The position numbers and the translations under genes were made by a program. 64,000 nt of DNA from Bisgaardia hudsonensis (GTDB lineage: Bacteria; Pseudomonadota; Gammaproteobacteria; Enterobacterales; Pasteurellaceae), in contig NZ_SLXI01000007.1 of the NCBI RefSeq assembly GCF_004345785.1, positions 1 through 64,000 of the forward strand. Reading direction: 5' to 3'. The stretch's first letter is position 1. The number at the start of each line of letters is the position of its first letter. Positions 1 to 8,252 of this stretch are shown piece after piece. The notes beneath the pieces are model-generated. The model ran no database searches, had not been told where the DNA came from, and saw only the letters and a list, made by a program, of their open reading frames with translations.

Positions 1-81
1 GCCCACACAGATTGTCTGATTAATTGTTAAAGAACAAAAAACGACACGAGCATTTTCTTCTGACAACGTCGTGTCGTTGTG
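1..81 (-). other. 5' leader of an rRNA operon (16S gene lies off the left edge)
   Basis: Read on the minus strand, bases 37 to 1 match the gammaproteobacterial 16S rRNA leader: a boxA followed by a segment ending in CAGACAATCTGTGTGGGC. A perfect 10-bp inverted repeat (40-49 with 69-78) forms a hairpin just upstream of boxA. The 16S gene itself is not in the window. Transcription runs leftward, away from oriC, as expected for an rRNA operon on this arm. The window may begin where an assembly broke at a repeated rRNA operon; that is inference. Confidence 0.85.
25..36 (-). promoter_or_regulatory. rRNA antitermination boxA
   Basis: The minus strand reads TGTTCTTTAACA, matching the rRNA boxA that binds NusB/NusE and makes RNA polymerase resistant to Rho. 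It sits 3' of the leader hairpin, in the normal place. It is also the local reference for the boxA-like element in the CRISPR leader at 10881. Confidence 0.85.
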
Positions 82-87
82 GGGCGT

Positions 88-115
88 ATTATAGACATCT
101 CATCAAACTTTGCAA
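88..115 (-). promoter_or_regulatory. rRNA operon promoter
   Basis: On the minus strand a -35 TTGCAA (110-115) is separated by 16 bp from a perfect -10 TATAAT (88-93). A GC-rich discriminator (CGCCCCAC) follows the -10, typical of stringently controlled rRNA promoters. The very AT-rich stretch at about 116-160 would be the UP element. Start of transcription is expected near 81. Confidence 0.8.
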
Positions 116-253
116 GTACTTTTTTTAATTTTTTTGAAAAACTAATTAAATGACTATTTATTAGCAAATAAATAGTTCTATATTAAACAAATATAGATAA
201 ATTCTTTATAACATAAAAATAAAATCACTAAAAATAAGCCTAGTTTATTTTAA

Positions 254-275
254 ATTCTCGATCGTGATCGCAATT
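254..275 (+). promoter_or_regulatory. CRP-S-type site upstream of tfoX
   Basis: A near-palindrome with core CGATC-GT-GATCG, flanked by TTCT and CAATT, resembles the Sxy-dependent CRP-S consensus (TGCGA/TCGCA type) rather than a canonical TGTGA/TCACA site. Its centre is about 70 bp upstream of the expected start from the extended -10 at 324-329, a normal class I position. It suggests autoregulation of tfoX by CRP plus TfoX. Confidence 0.6.
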
Positions 276-320
276 TATTAAATAAAATATCTCCTTAACT
301 CAATAAAAGGAGCAATCTTA

Positions 321-329
321 TGCTATAAC
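321..329 (+). promoter_or_regulatory. tfoX promoter -10 (extended)
   Basis: TGC followed by TATAAC forms an extended -10 element 60 bp upstream of the tfoX start. No good -35 is visible, as expected for an activator-dependent promoter with the CRP-S-like site upstream. Confidence 0.45.
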
Positions 330-388
330 AAAAATAAAAATATTATCTTTCATCAAAATCAGACTATTTAATCATAAGGAGCTAAATT

Positions 389-1033
389 ATGAAAATCACT
401 TTAAAATCCACAGAAGAAATTAGAAATTCATTGAATGAACTTATTGGTTCTGTTACCGCGAAAAACTTATTCACAGGTTATGGACTATTTAAAGATAACA
501 TAATGTTTGGACTTTACCAAAATGGAACTCTCTATATTAGAGCTGAAGATAAATTTGCAAAATATTTACAATATCAAGGTGCTGTATCCTATCTTACAGT
601 ATTACCGAAATCAAAATTAAATATCGGAAACTATTATCGACTACCTAAAATACTTATTGAAGATAAAATACTTTATAAAAAAATTCTTATTCAATCTATT
701 GAACAAGCTAAAGCACAAAAAATTGCGATAGAAATTGCTAAAAAGAATAGAATAAAAGATTTATTTAATTTATCCATAAAACACGAAAGGTTATTAGCAA
801 AAATAGATATTTATGACGTAAATACATTTAGAATGGTAGGAGATATAAACTGCTATATAAAACTAAAAAAACAAGGTATTTCCGTTAATCTCACTTTATT
901 TTGGAACTTAAAAGCGGCTCTATTAAACAAAAATGTAAATTTATTAACTGAAAAAGAAAAAGAAAATGCATTAATCCAATTAAACCGCTCTCTCTTTGAT
1001 GCAGGATTAAGGAAAATTAAAACAATTAATTAA
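389..1033 (+). CDS. tfoX: TfoX/Sxy competence regulator
   Basis: TfoX (Sxy) works with cAMP-CRP at CRP-S promoters to switch on the DNA-uptake regulon. The 214-residue product has the two-domain layout of Pasteurellaceae Sxy. The N-terminal domain carries FTGYGLF (residues 28-34) followed by an LYQNGTLYIR strand like that of H. influenzae Sxy. The C-terminal domain carries NLSIKHERLL and a helical end. The start ATG has an AAGGAG ribosome site 7 bases upstream. A CRP-S-like site lies at 254-275, implying autoregulation. In H. influenzae, sxy translation is also limited by mRNA folding; whether the 60-base leader here folds likewise is untested. The next gene is convergent. Confidence 0.93.
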   Translation: MKITLKSTEEIRNSLNELIGSVTAKNLFTGYGLFKDNIMFGLYQNGTLYIRAEDKFAKYLQYQGAVSYLTVLPKSKLNIGNYYRLPKILIEDKILYKKILIQSIEQAKAQKIAIEIAKKNRIKDLFNLSIKHERLLAKIDIYDVNTFRMVGDINCYIKLKKQGISVNLTLFWNLKAALLNKNVNLLTEKEKENALIQLNRSLFDAGLRKIKTIN

Positions 1034-1038
1034 CTAAA

Positions 1039-1075
1039 TTAAGTCAGTATTCTCAAATACCGTTTACTGACTTAA
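1039..1075. terminator. Hairpin between convergent tfoX and SDR gene
   Basis: TTAAGTCAGTA (1039-1049) pairs perfectly with TACTGACTTAA (1065-1075) around a 15-base loop. No strong T-run follows directly on either strand, so this may be a weak bidirectional terminator or only an mRNA-end hairpin. Confidence 0.5.
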
Positions 1076-1087
1076 GCTAATCAAATC

Positions 1088-1876
1088 TCATTTTTTTCTT
1101 TTCATTATCCTATACACAACAAACTCAGATAAATTTTTAGGAGCAAACTTACTCAAAAAAACAGATAATCGATTGAATACACCTGTAATAATTTCTTTTT
1201 TATCTTGCTTTAACCCTATCAAGCCTAATTTCGCTACATCGCACGCACTCATCGTTTTTAAATTATAAAATAAACCCGAGTTTTCTAAGCTAGAAGATTT
1301 AATAAACTGCGTATTTGTTGGTCCTGGACATAATACTGAAATATGAATATTTTTATTGTTTCTATTTTCAAAAATAATTGCTCTAGTAAAAGATAACACA
1401 TACGCCTTTGTAGCATAATATACAGACATCAAAGGACCTGACATATATGCTGCCACAGAAGCAACATTTAATAAATAACTATCCGCTTTGCTTTCTTTTG
1501 CTAGTTCTAAAAATAGTTTAGAAATATTAGTTAAAGCAACGATATTAAGATTAATCATCTTATTTTGTTTTTCAATGTCACATTCGCTAAATTCGGCAAA
1601 ATCACCAAACCCTGCATTATTAATCACATATAATAGATTTTTCCCCCGCACTTTTTGCTTAATTACCTCAATCCATTCATTTATATTTTCACTTAAATCA
1701 ACGGCAATATAATCAATATTATTATTTGTTATTATCTCCAATTGTTGCTTTAAAGTAAGCAACTTCTGTTCATCTCTTGAAATTAACAATATGTTAGTGT
1801 TTTCTTTTGCTATTAGTTTAGCAAATTCCAATCCAATGCCACTGGTTGCTCCAGTTATGATAGATATTCTTTGCAT
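1088..1876 (-). CDS. Short-chain dehydrogenase/reductase (SDR)
   Basis: A classical SDR: a cytosolic NAD(P)-dependent oxidoreductase on a single Rossmann domain. The 262-residue protein shows the glycine-rich cofactor loop TGATSGIG (residues 8-15), the NNAG motif near residue 88 and the catalytic Tyr-x-x-x-Lys as YYATK near 154-158, preceded by the expected SVAAY serine region. A basic tail (RIMKRKK) ends the protein. Length and motifs fit the DltE/YqjQ-like group of uncharacterised SDRs. The substrate cannot be read from sequence. The gene is alone on the minus strand between convergent tfoX and the XRE regulator. Confidence 0.85.
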   Translation of the reverse strand: MQRISIITGATSGIGLEFAKLIAKENTNILLISRDEQKLLTLKQQLEIITNNNIDYIAVDLSENINEWIEVIKQKVRGKNLLYVINNAGFGDFAEFSECDIEKQNKMINLNIVALTNISKLFLELAKESKADSYLLNVASVAAYMSGPLMSVYYATKAYVLSFTRAIIFENRNNKNIHISVLCPGPTNTQFIKSSSLENSGLFYNLKTMSACDVAKLGLIGLKQDKKEIITGVFNRLSVFLSKFAPKNLSEFVVYRIMKRKK

Positions 1877-1906
1877 ATTAATAAAAAGTTAATAAAAATA
1901 AATTCA

Positions 1907-2275
1907 TTATAAAAATGTTTCTAAAAAAATCAAAAGCCCACGCTTTTTATCCGCACTCAGTTGATCCAAATGAAATTCTAATCTAGATCTAATATTTTCC
2001 TCTGAAACAGGTATAAATTTACGCTTTCTATTTTCTGTTTGTTCGGAGACACAGTCAATAAAAAACCAACCAATATCTACATTTAAATAACTTGCAATTT
2101 CTACAAGATGCGAAATATTTATTTTATTTTCTCCGCGTTCATAACGAGAAAGCTGCTGTTGTGCAATACCTATTTTTTCTGACAATTCTGCTGCACTTAA
2201 TCCAAATTCTTTACGTTTTTGCTGAATACGTTTTCCAACTAAACGATCAATCTCAGTTACTGCCAATTTAGACAT
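1907..2275 (-). CDS. XRE-family HTH transcriptional regulator
   Basis: A 122-residue DNA-binding protein with one Cro/CI-type helix-turn-helix near residues 12-66. The recognition region is IGIAQQQLSRYERGENKI, with the usual S-x-x-E-R-G signature, and it is followed by a helical tail ending LLIFLETFL. I chose ATG at 2275. An in-frame GTG at 2287 exists, but the AGG that would serve as ribosome site overlaps that GTG and is better placed for 2275. The gene diverges from the GIY-YIG-like gene. An inverted repeat in the shared intergenic region (2286-2308) overlaps the regulator's own leader, consistent with autorepression. Such regulators commonly control small defence or toxin-type cassettes. 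Confidence 0.82.
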   Translation of the reverse strand: MSKLAVTEIDRLVGKRIQQKRKEFGLSAAELSEKIGIAQQQLSRYERGENKINISHLVEIASYLNVDIGWFFIDCVSEQTENRKRKFIPVSEENIRSRLEFHLDQLSADKKRGLLIFLETFL

Positions 2276-2285
2276 TTTATATAAC

Positions 2286-2308
2286 ACCTATATTTATCAT
2301 TTATAGGT
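2286..2308. promoter_or_regulatory. Candidate operator of the XRE regulator
   Basis: ACCTATA (2286-2292) and TATAGGT (2302-2308) form an inverted repeat with 9 bases between the arms and further partial symmetry inside. It lies directly upstream of the regulator start, between the two divergent genes, the usual place for a Cro/CI-type operator. Binding is inferred. Confidence 0.45.
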
Positions 2309-2385
2309 ATTTTCATTATGTTTTACTCCATTAAGAACATCTGTTATAGTATATTATTATTTACTTAATCTATTAAGGAGTAATC

Positions 2386-2880
2386 GTGAGTTCGCATAAT
2401 ACAATTATTATTAATTGGTCAGGCCCATTTACATATGAAGATCTAGAAAATAATCCAGATGAAAGTAATGGACTATACCTTGCTACAGGGAAACTAAAAA
2501 ATCAAAGAAAAGAAGATGAAATAAAATACTGTGGCATCACAGAAGGTTCTTTTTTTAAGAGATTAAAAGAACACCATAAAATAGGAAAAATTACCCAAAA
2601 TCAACAATTTTGGCTTGGAAAGGTTATTTTCCCTGAAAACGCTTCTCGTCATTACCTAGAAATAGCTGAATCACTCATTATTTATTTTTGGCAACCAGAA
2701 CTAAACACTCGTAAAAAAGTATTTCCTCCAAAACCGACAACGGTGATCAATTATTGGTTTAAAAAAAATGGAGAGCCACGATTCAATCAAAAAGCTATTT
2801 ATAAAGATCTTGATGATGTATTATCTTGGGATGGTGATTTATGGCGAACAGGTAATTTAACTGTTTATTCAAATGATTAA
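2386..2880 (+). CDS. GIY-YIG-like nuclease domain protein
   Basis: A 164-residue protein with a plausible degenerate GIY-YIG fold. GLYLATG (about 29-35) stands in the GIY position and KYCGIT (about 47-52) in the YIG position. These are followed by FFKRLKEHH, matching the usual Arg-x3-His spacing, and by a glutamate in EIAESLIIYFWQPELNTR matching the metal-binding Glu helix. This motif reading is mine, with no database support. Start is GTG at 2386 with AAGGAG six bases upstream. The unknown gene at 2903 follows after 22 bases and is probably co-transcribed. The divergent XRE gene is the likely regulator. Confidence 0.6.
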   Translation: MSSHNTIIINWSGPFTYEDLENNPDESNGLYLATGKLKNQRKEDEIKYCGITEGSFFKRLKEHHKIGKITQNQQFWLGKVIFPENASRHYLEIAESLIIYFWQPELNTRKKVFPPKPTTVINYWFKKNGEPRFNQKAIYKDLDDVLSWDGDLWRTGNLTVYSND

Positions 2881-2902
2881 TTGAATGTATTTTATATAAA
2901 TT

Positions 2903-3937
2903 ATGATAAATATTAATTACCTTATTAAAGCATTTGAACGGTTATATTGTTCATGTCACAAAGGTGACATTATTGATGAACTATGTTTTTCTAATAAAAA
3001 TGCTAAAGAATTTTTACCCATTGCTCAAGCTTATCTATCAGGTTCTTTAGATGGAAGCATACCTGAAAATATTTTCTCAGAAATAGATAAAGAGCTTATA
3101 ACTATCAGGGAAAATAAATTTATTCTTGACTCTGAATTTAGTTTTTTTATTCAAAAAAAGAAAGAAGTCGCCATTCAATTTCTAGTTCGTTCCGAAGAGA
3201 GAGAAAGTAATCCTTTAGTTGCATCACAAAATGAAGAAAAAATAAAAAAACTCATTAAACATAAGGGATTATCTCTACTTATTTTATTCGATTTTTCCGA
3301 ACAACTTTCTTATAAACAAGTTAAAACAATAATCAATGAATACAGGAATATTCCATCTTTAGGTCGTGGAAATCATAATAAATCAGCATTTAATATTGCC
3401 TATTTTTATATTAATGAAGAAAACAAACTAGCAAGTGAAAAAGCTAACATTCGTGTATACCCGAAAAATAGAATAACAAACTCAAATTTAGAATCTGTAA
3501 TGGAAAAAAACAATAAACTAGCGATAAATAAACCAAAAAATATCTCTAGAAAGGTATATTTTGGTAATGCACAAGAATATAAAGATGGTTTTTGTTCGGA
3601 ATATTATGAATGTCAAATAAAACTAGATAACCAAAAACTATTTATAGAATATCAGTATGCAGATGATCCCTGCTACTACCAGTTATCAGGAGAAGAAATT
3701 GAACCCAATACTTATTATTTAAAAAGTAATGATAAATTCGGCACAACAGCTACTGTAAAAATAGATTTTGATGAAGATAATTTCGGTTTATTAGATGAAA
3801 TAATCGGTGAAATAGTTTTCAAAGGTGAAAATATAGAATGGTTTATAGATAATATTGCCTTTGAAACCTTATTAAAAATAGCTGAAAATTATATCAAATC
3901 AACAAAAAATGATTCGCCATCTCAGCTATGTCGATAG
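2903..3937 (+). CDS. Hypothetical protein, second gene of the XRE/GIY-YIG cassette
   Basis: A 344-residue protein I do not recognise. It has no signal peptide or membrane segment. The N-terminal part looks mainly helical, with an acidic-basic mix. Residues about 215-305 look like a beta-rich domain (KVYFGNAQEYKDGFC, then YECQIKLDNQ and IEYQYADDP), and a helix (ETLLKIAENYIK) precedes the end. Composition is very AT-rich. The start ATG has no clear ribosome site, so translation may be coupled to the upstream gene or begin elsewhere. The reading frame ends at a TAG (3935-3937), but the same frame then stays open for 33 codons to TAA at 4037-4039. The gene may therefore carry a nonsense mutation or a shortened end. 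Confidence 0.6.
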   Translation: MININYLIKAFERLYCSCHKGDIIDELCFSNKNAKEFLPIAQAYLSGSLDGSIPENIFSEIDKELITIRENKFILDSEFSFFIQKKKEVAIQFLVRSEERESNPLVASQNEEKIKKLIKHKGLSLLILFDFSEQLSYKQVKTIINEYRNIPSLGRGNHNKSAFNIAYFYINEENKLASEKANIRVYPKNRITNSNLESVMEKNNKLAINKPKNISRKVYFGNAQEYKDGFCSEYYECQIKLDNQKLFIEYQYADDPCYYQLSGEEIEPNTYYLKSNDKFGTTATVKIDFDEDNFGLLDEIIGEIVFKGENIEWFIDNIAFETLLKIAENYIKSTKNDSPSQLCR

Positions 3938-4039
3938 CTTATCAGTGAACTAAATATAGAATCAAATAAAGGAATAGATATATCAATCGGAGATGAATTA
4001 ATCAAAGAACTTAAAAAAAGAAAAGTTATTAATAACTAA
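3938..4039 (+). other. In-frame coding-like continuation after the TAG stop
   Basis: Directly after the TAG, in the same frame, 33 sense codons run to TAA. They read LISELNIESNKG and end in ELIKELKKRKVINN, a plausible lysine-rich C-terminal helix. This could be the ancestral C-terminus cut off by a point mutation. A short overlapping frame from ATG at 3909 is also open but has no ribosome site. Confidence 0.4.
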
Positions 4040-4050
4040 TTGTAAATAAT

Positions 4051-4072
4051 AAGGGGACAGATCTATTTTTTT
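4051..4072 (+). other. GGGGACAGAT-type motif, possible mobile-element remnant
   Basis: The gap 4040-4192 holds AAGGGGACAGATCTATTT with a following T-run. From memory, similar GGGGACAG motifs flank some REP-associated (IS200-like, Y1) transposase genes in proteobacteria. No transposase is present. The rest of the gap is AT-rich leader of mutS with no other feature seen. Confidence 0.25.
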
Positions 4073-4192
4073 ATCATTCATTCTCCCAAATATTTTCCAA
4101 CTCGGCTACCCACAATTTAATTTTTATCTTACTATTCCTCTAATAATCCGATAAAATAATTAAAAATCAAATGATTGTATTGGATAACCTGA

Positions 4193-6772
4193 ATGACTGT
4201 AGATGAGACTAATAAACAACATACCCCAATGATGCAACAATATTTGCGTTTGAAGGCAGAAAATCCTGATATTTTATTGCTTTATCGAATGGGGGATTTT
4301 TATGAACTGTTTTATGATGATGCCAAAAAAGCAGCAAAATTATTAGATATTTCTCTAACAAAAAGAGGGCAATCAGCAGGTCAACCTATTCCTATGGCTG
4401 GTGTACCTTATCATTCTATTGAAGGTTATCTAGCAAAATTAGTGCAACTAGGAGAAAGCGCCGCTATTTGTGAGCAAATTGGCGATCCCGCTACCTCAAA
4501 AGGTCCTGTTGAACGTCAAATTGTTCGTATTGTTACCCCTGGTACTATTAGTGATGAAGCATTATTACCAGAACGACAAGACAATTTAATCGCATCGGTT
4601 TATCAAGAAAAAGACCAATTTGGTTTAGCTACATTAGATATGACATCAGGCCGTTTTCAGCTTTCAGAACCCAATACCAAAGAGAGTTTGCAAGCAGAAT
4701 TACAACGTATCCAACCTGTTGAATTACTTTATTGTGAAGATTTTGCAGAAATGCAAATTATAGCAAAAGCAAAAGGATTACGCCGTCGTCCTATTTGGGA
4801 GTTTGAATTAGGCACGGCAATTCAACAACTAAATCGTCAATTTGGCACCAAAGATTTACGTGCTTTTGGTGTTGAAAAAGCGATTTTAGGACTCTGTGCT
4901 GCAGGTTGTTTATTGCAGTACGCAAAAGAAACACAACGTACCGCATTACCCCATATTCAAAGTATTAGCTTTATCCAAAATAGCGATAATATTCAACTTG
5001 ATGCGGCAACACGTCGTAACTTAGAACTCACTCAAAATATCGCTGGAGGGACAGAGCATACTTTATCTGCTATTTTAGATAAATGTGTTACGCCAATGGG
5101 TAGCCGTTTATTAAAACGTTGGATACATCAACCAATTAGAGATGTTCAAAAACTTCATCATCGTCAACAAATTATCGACAGTATCTTACAAGCTGATTTA
5201 GTGACAGAATTACAACCTTACTTGCAACAAGTTGGTGATATGGAGCGTATTTTAGCACGTGTTGCCTTACGTTCAGCGAGACCAAGAGATCTCACAAGAT
5301 TGCGTACCGCTTTAGCACAATTACCTGATATCCAACATATTTTAAAAACTTCAAAAAACTTCACCGCACTTTCACAGCAAATTAGCGATTTTTCAATAGA
5401 ATATGATCTATTACAACACGCAATTACGGATAATCCCCCACTACTAATTCGTGACGGTGGTGTCATTGCAGAAGGCTATAATCCTGAGCTTGATGAATGG
5501 CGAAAACTCTCAGCTGGGGCAACGCAATATTTAGAAGAGTTAGAACAACGTGAGCGAGAAAGCACAGGAATTGATACCTTAAAAATTGGTTTTAATGCGG
5601 TACACGGCTATTATATTCAAATCAGCCAAGGTCAAGCTCATAAAGCCCCAATCCACTACGTTCGCCGTCAAACATTAAAAAATGCGGAACGTTACATTAT
5701 CCCTGAATTAAAAACTTATGAAGACAAAGTATTAAAAGCCAAAGGAGCCTCTCTCGCTTTAGAAAAACAGCTTTATGAAGAAATATTTGATAAATTACTA
5801 CCGCACTTAGGGCAATTACAACTCGCAAGTCTAGCCTTGGCAGAACTTGATGTCCTAACCAATTTAGCAGAACGAGCCGAAACCCTAAACTACGTAAAAC
5901 CAACATTTACTACGGACATTGGAATTACCATTCAAAATGGGCGACACCCTGTTGTAGAGCAAGTACAAAAAGATCCGTTTATCGCTAATCCTGTTCACTT
6001 AAACCAACAACGTCATTTATTAATTATTACTGGTCCGAATATGGGGGGTAAAAGTACCTATATGCGACAAACCGCCTTAATAACCTTAATGGCATATATT
6101 GGTAGTTTTGTACCAGCAGAAAGTGCTGAAATTGGTCCTATCGATCGTATTTTCACACGTATCGGTGCTTCTGATGATCTTGCTTCTGGACGTTCCACCT
6201 TTATGGTAGAGATGACAGAAATGGCAAATATTTTGCACCAAGCCACAAAAAATAGCCTAGTATTAATTGATGAAATTGGACGTGGCACATCAACCTATGA
6301 TGGCTTGTCTCTTGCTTGGGCTTGTGCGGAATGGTTAGCGAATAAACTCCAATCTCTTACCCTATTTGCTACTCATTATTTTGAATTAACCGTTTTACCA
6401 GAACAAATTGTAGGCGTGGTAAACGTACATCTTGATGCTTTAGAGCATAAGGATACGATAGCCTTTATGCACACAGTCCAAGACGGTGCAGCAAGTAAAA
6501 GCTATGGACTGGCGGTTGCTGCACTAGCTGGCGTGCCTCAATCAGTCATCAAACTCGCTAAGCAAAAACTAAAACAACTTGAAAAACTTTCACAGCAAAC
6601 AACAGGATTAAACCCACAGAAAGTTTTGCAACAAACACAAGGTGAATTGGCATTAATGGAACAAGATGAAACTAAAAATGCCATTTTAGATATGTTAGAA
6701 ACTGTTGAGCCTGATGAAATGACCCCAAAACAAGCATTAGCTTATCTTTATCAGTTGAAAAAAATGTTATGA
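4193..6772 (+). CDS. mutS: DNA mismatch repair protein MutS
   Basis: MutS recognises base mismatches and small loops and recruits MutL. The 859-residue protein is full length for the family. The mismatch-reading Phe-x-Glu motif is at residues 36-38 (GDFYELF), in E. coli numbering. The clamp and lever helices fill the middle, and the ATPase has Walker [10 protein letters not shown] near residue 617, then STFMVEM, a Walker B region with [10 protein letters not shown], and [10 protein letters not shown]-terminal dimerisation helix ends the protein. It reads away from the upstream cassette and is followed by 136 bases before the csy operon, with no obvious terminator between. Two uptake-signal cores lie inside the gene. 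Confidence 0.97.
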   Translation: MTVDETNKQHTPMMQQYLRLKAENPDILLLYRMGDFYELFYDDAKKAAKLLDISLTKRGQSAGQPIPMAGVPYHSIEGYLAKLVQLGESAAICEQIGDPATSKGPVERQIVRIVTPGTISDEALLPERQDNLIASVYQEKDQFGLATLDMTSGRFQLSEPNTKESLQAELQRIQPVELLYCEDFAEMQIIAKAKGLRRRPIWEFELGTAIQQLNRQFGTKDLRAFGVEKAILGLCAAGCLLQYAKETQRTALPHIQSISFIQNSDNIQLDAATRRNLELTQNIAGGTEHTLSAILDKCVTPMGSRLLKRWIHQPIRDVQKLHHRQQIIDSILQADLVTELQPYLQQVGDMERILARVALRSARPRDLTRLRTALAQLPDIQHILKTSKNFTALSQQISDFSIEYDLLQHAITDNPPLLIRDGGVIAEGYNPELDEWRKLSAGATQYLEELEQRERESTGIDTLKIGFNAVHGYYIQISQGQAHKAPIHYVRRQTLKNAERYIIPELKTYEDKVLKAKGASLALEKQLYEEIFDKLLPHLGQLQLASLALAELDVLTNLAERAETLNYVKPTFTTDIGITIQNGRHPVVEQVQKDPFIANPVHLNQQRHLLIITGPNMGGKSTYMRQTALITLMAYIGSFVPAESAEIGPIDRIFTRIGASDDLASGRSTFMVEMTEMANILHQATKNSLVLIDEIGRGTSTYDGLSLAWACAEWLANKLQSLTLFATHYFELTVLPEQIVGVVNVHLDALEHKDTIAFMHTVQDGAASKSYGLAVAALAGVPQSVIKLAKQKLKQLEKLSQQTTGLNPQKVLQQTQGELALMEQDETKNAILDMLETVEPDEMTPKQALAYLYQLKKML

Positions 6773-6908
6773 AGATCACATAATTAATTATTTGTACTTG
6801 ATTTTTCGAGATATTTCATCAAAAATAAAACTAATCCGTATTATCTTTAATATATTTTAATGATTTTATCTCCCTACTCGCACAAATAACAAAAGAATGA
6901 GGTATGAA

Positions 6909-8243
6909 ATGACCAGTGATAAAGTTAAACCAAAAATTTCAGATTTTTTAAAAGGGCAATATTTAAAAAAATCTGAACCAGATAGAAAAAAATTGGAAAA
7001 AGCAACTGATCTAAATGAGATATCAATATTAAAGGAAAGTATCCAACAGTTAAAAGAAAAATATAGTTTGAATAATTGGATAGATTATGCAGCTAATACT
7101 TATGCTAATCAGCTAAAATTTGGCACACATATCTCAAAAGGTATCCATCCTGATGCTAAGGGGGATAATGTTACTTTCCAATCATTAAACCAGTTAAAAA
7201 ATAATCTTGTAGGCTCTCAAAGCATTCACAAATTAGAACTTGATGCAAATGGCAATGCCGCAGCACTTCCTTTAGCCAGTTTTTTCAACATTATTATTGA
7301 TGAAGATAAACAAATTAAATTAAAAGATTTACTACTTAATAATGATCCTTCATTAGAAAAATGTTTTGCGAACGAAATTGAATTATCAGAAAAATATAAA
7401 CAAATATTTCAAAATACCTTAAAAGGCAATTTAGATACCCCAATAACTCATGAACGAAACAAACAACTACTATGGGTAAATGACAAAGACGCTATAAAAA
7501 ATAATGATTATACTTGTTTAATTCCACTTTACCCTTCTGCATTTACGAATATTGTCTATAATAAAATCAATCAATCTCGTTACTCAGAAGAAAACAAAGT
7601 AGCAAGAGAAAAACGATATAAAAATAAAAAAGATGATGTTCAGCAATCTTATATTTCTATAAATGATTTATCTACCGTAAAACTAGGGGGAACAAAACCA
7701 CAAAATGTTAGCCTACTTACAAGCAGTCAAGGTGGACGTAATTATTTATTACCTTCACTTCCGCCGATTATATCATCGACAACAATGAGAATATCTTATT
7801 CACAAACAACAATTTTTACTGAGCGATTAGCTTATGTTTGCCGTTATGGCTTAAGAATGCTTTATGAAGTCATTAAAGAGAAAAAGAATATTTATACTGT
7901 TAGAGATGAGAGAATTGATGCTTTAAATATAATACTTCAAACCTTATTACGACAAGTAAACAACTTACAACAAAAAGAAGTTGCTTGGACAAAAGATTAC
8001 CAGCTAGATTGGTGTGAAAAGTATTGGTTAGACCCTAATCGTTGGCAAAATGAAGAACAGCACTACGATATATACCAACGGCAAGACTGGATAAATGAAA
8101 TTGATAGACGATTTGCATTATGGATTAACGATTGTCTCAAAAAACAATTTCCTAAAATAGCACATCAATTTAATAATCCAGAGTATGAAACTTGGCGTAA
8201 ACAATTTAGACGAGCATTACGTCTTGCATTACGCAATAAGTAA
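6909..8243 (+). CDS. csy1: Type I-F CRISPR protein Csy1 (Cas8f)
   Basis: Csy1 is the large subunit of the type I-F surveillance complex. It joins Csy2 at the crRNA 5' handle and takes part in PAM recognition. The 444-residue product ends WRKQFRRALRLALR, a basic C-terminal helix typical of Csy1, and contains the SQGGRNYLLPSLPP region common in this family. I chose ATG at 6909 because GAGG lies six bases upstream; an in-frame ATG at 6897 has no ribosome site. It is the first gene of a tight csy1-csy2-csy3-cas6f operon, with csy2 starting 9 bases after its stop. No cas1 or cas2-3 precedes it, unlike the usual I-F layout. Confidence 0.92.
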   Translation: MTSDKVKPKISDFLKGQYLKKSEPDRKKLEKATDLNEISILKESIQQLKEKYSLNNWIDYAANTYANQLKFGTHISKGIHPDAKGDNVTFQSLNQLKNNLVGSQSIHKLELDANGNAAALPLASFFNIIIDEDKQIKLKDLLLNNDPSLEKCFANEIELSEKYKQIFQNTLKGNLDTPITHERNKQLLWVNDKDAIKNNDYTCLIPLYPSAFTNIVYNKINQSRYSEENKVAREKRYKNKKDDVQQSYISINDLSTVKLGGTKPQNVSLLTSSQGGRNYLLPSLPPIISSTTMRISYSQTTIFTERLAYVCRYGLRMLYEVIKEKKNIYTVRDERIDALNIILQTLLRQVNNLQQKEVAWTKDYQLDWCEKYWLDPNRWQNEEQHYDIYQRQDWINEIDRRFALWINDCLKKQFPKIAHQFNNPEYETWRKQFRRALRLALRNK

Positions 8244-8252
8244 GGAGGATAT

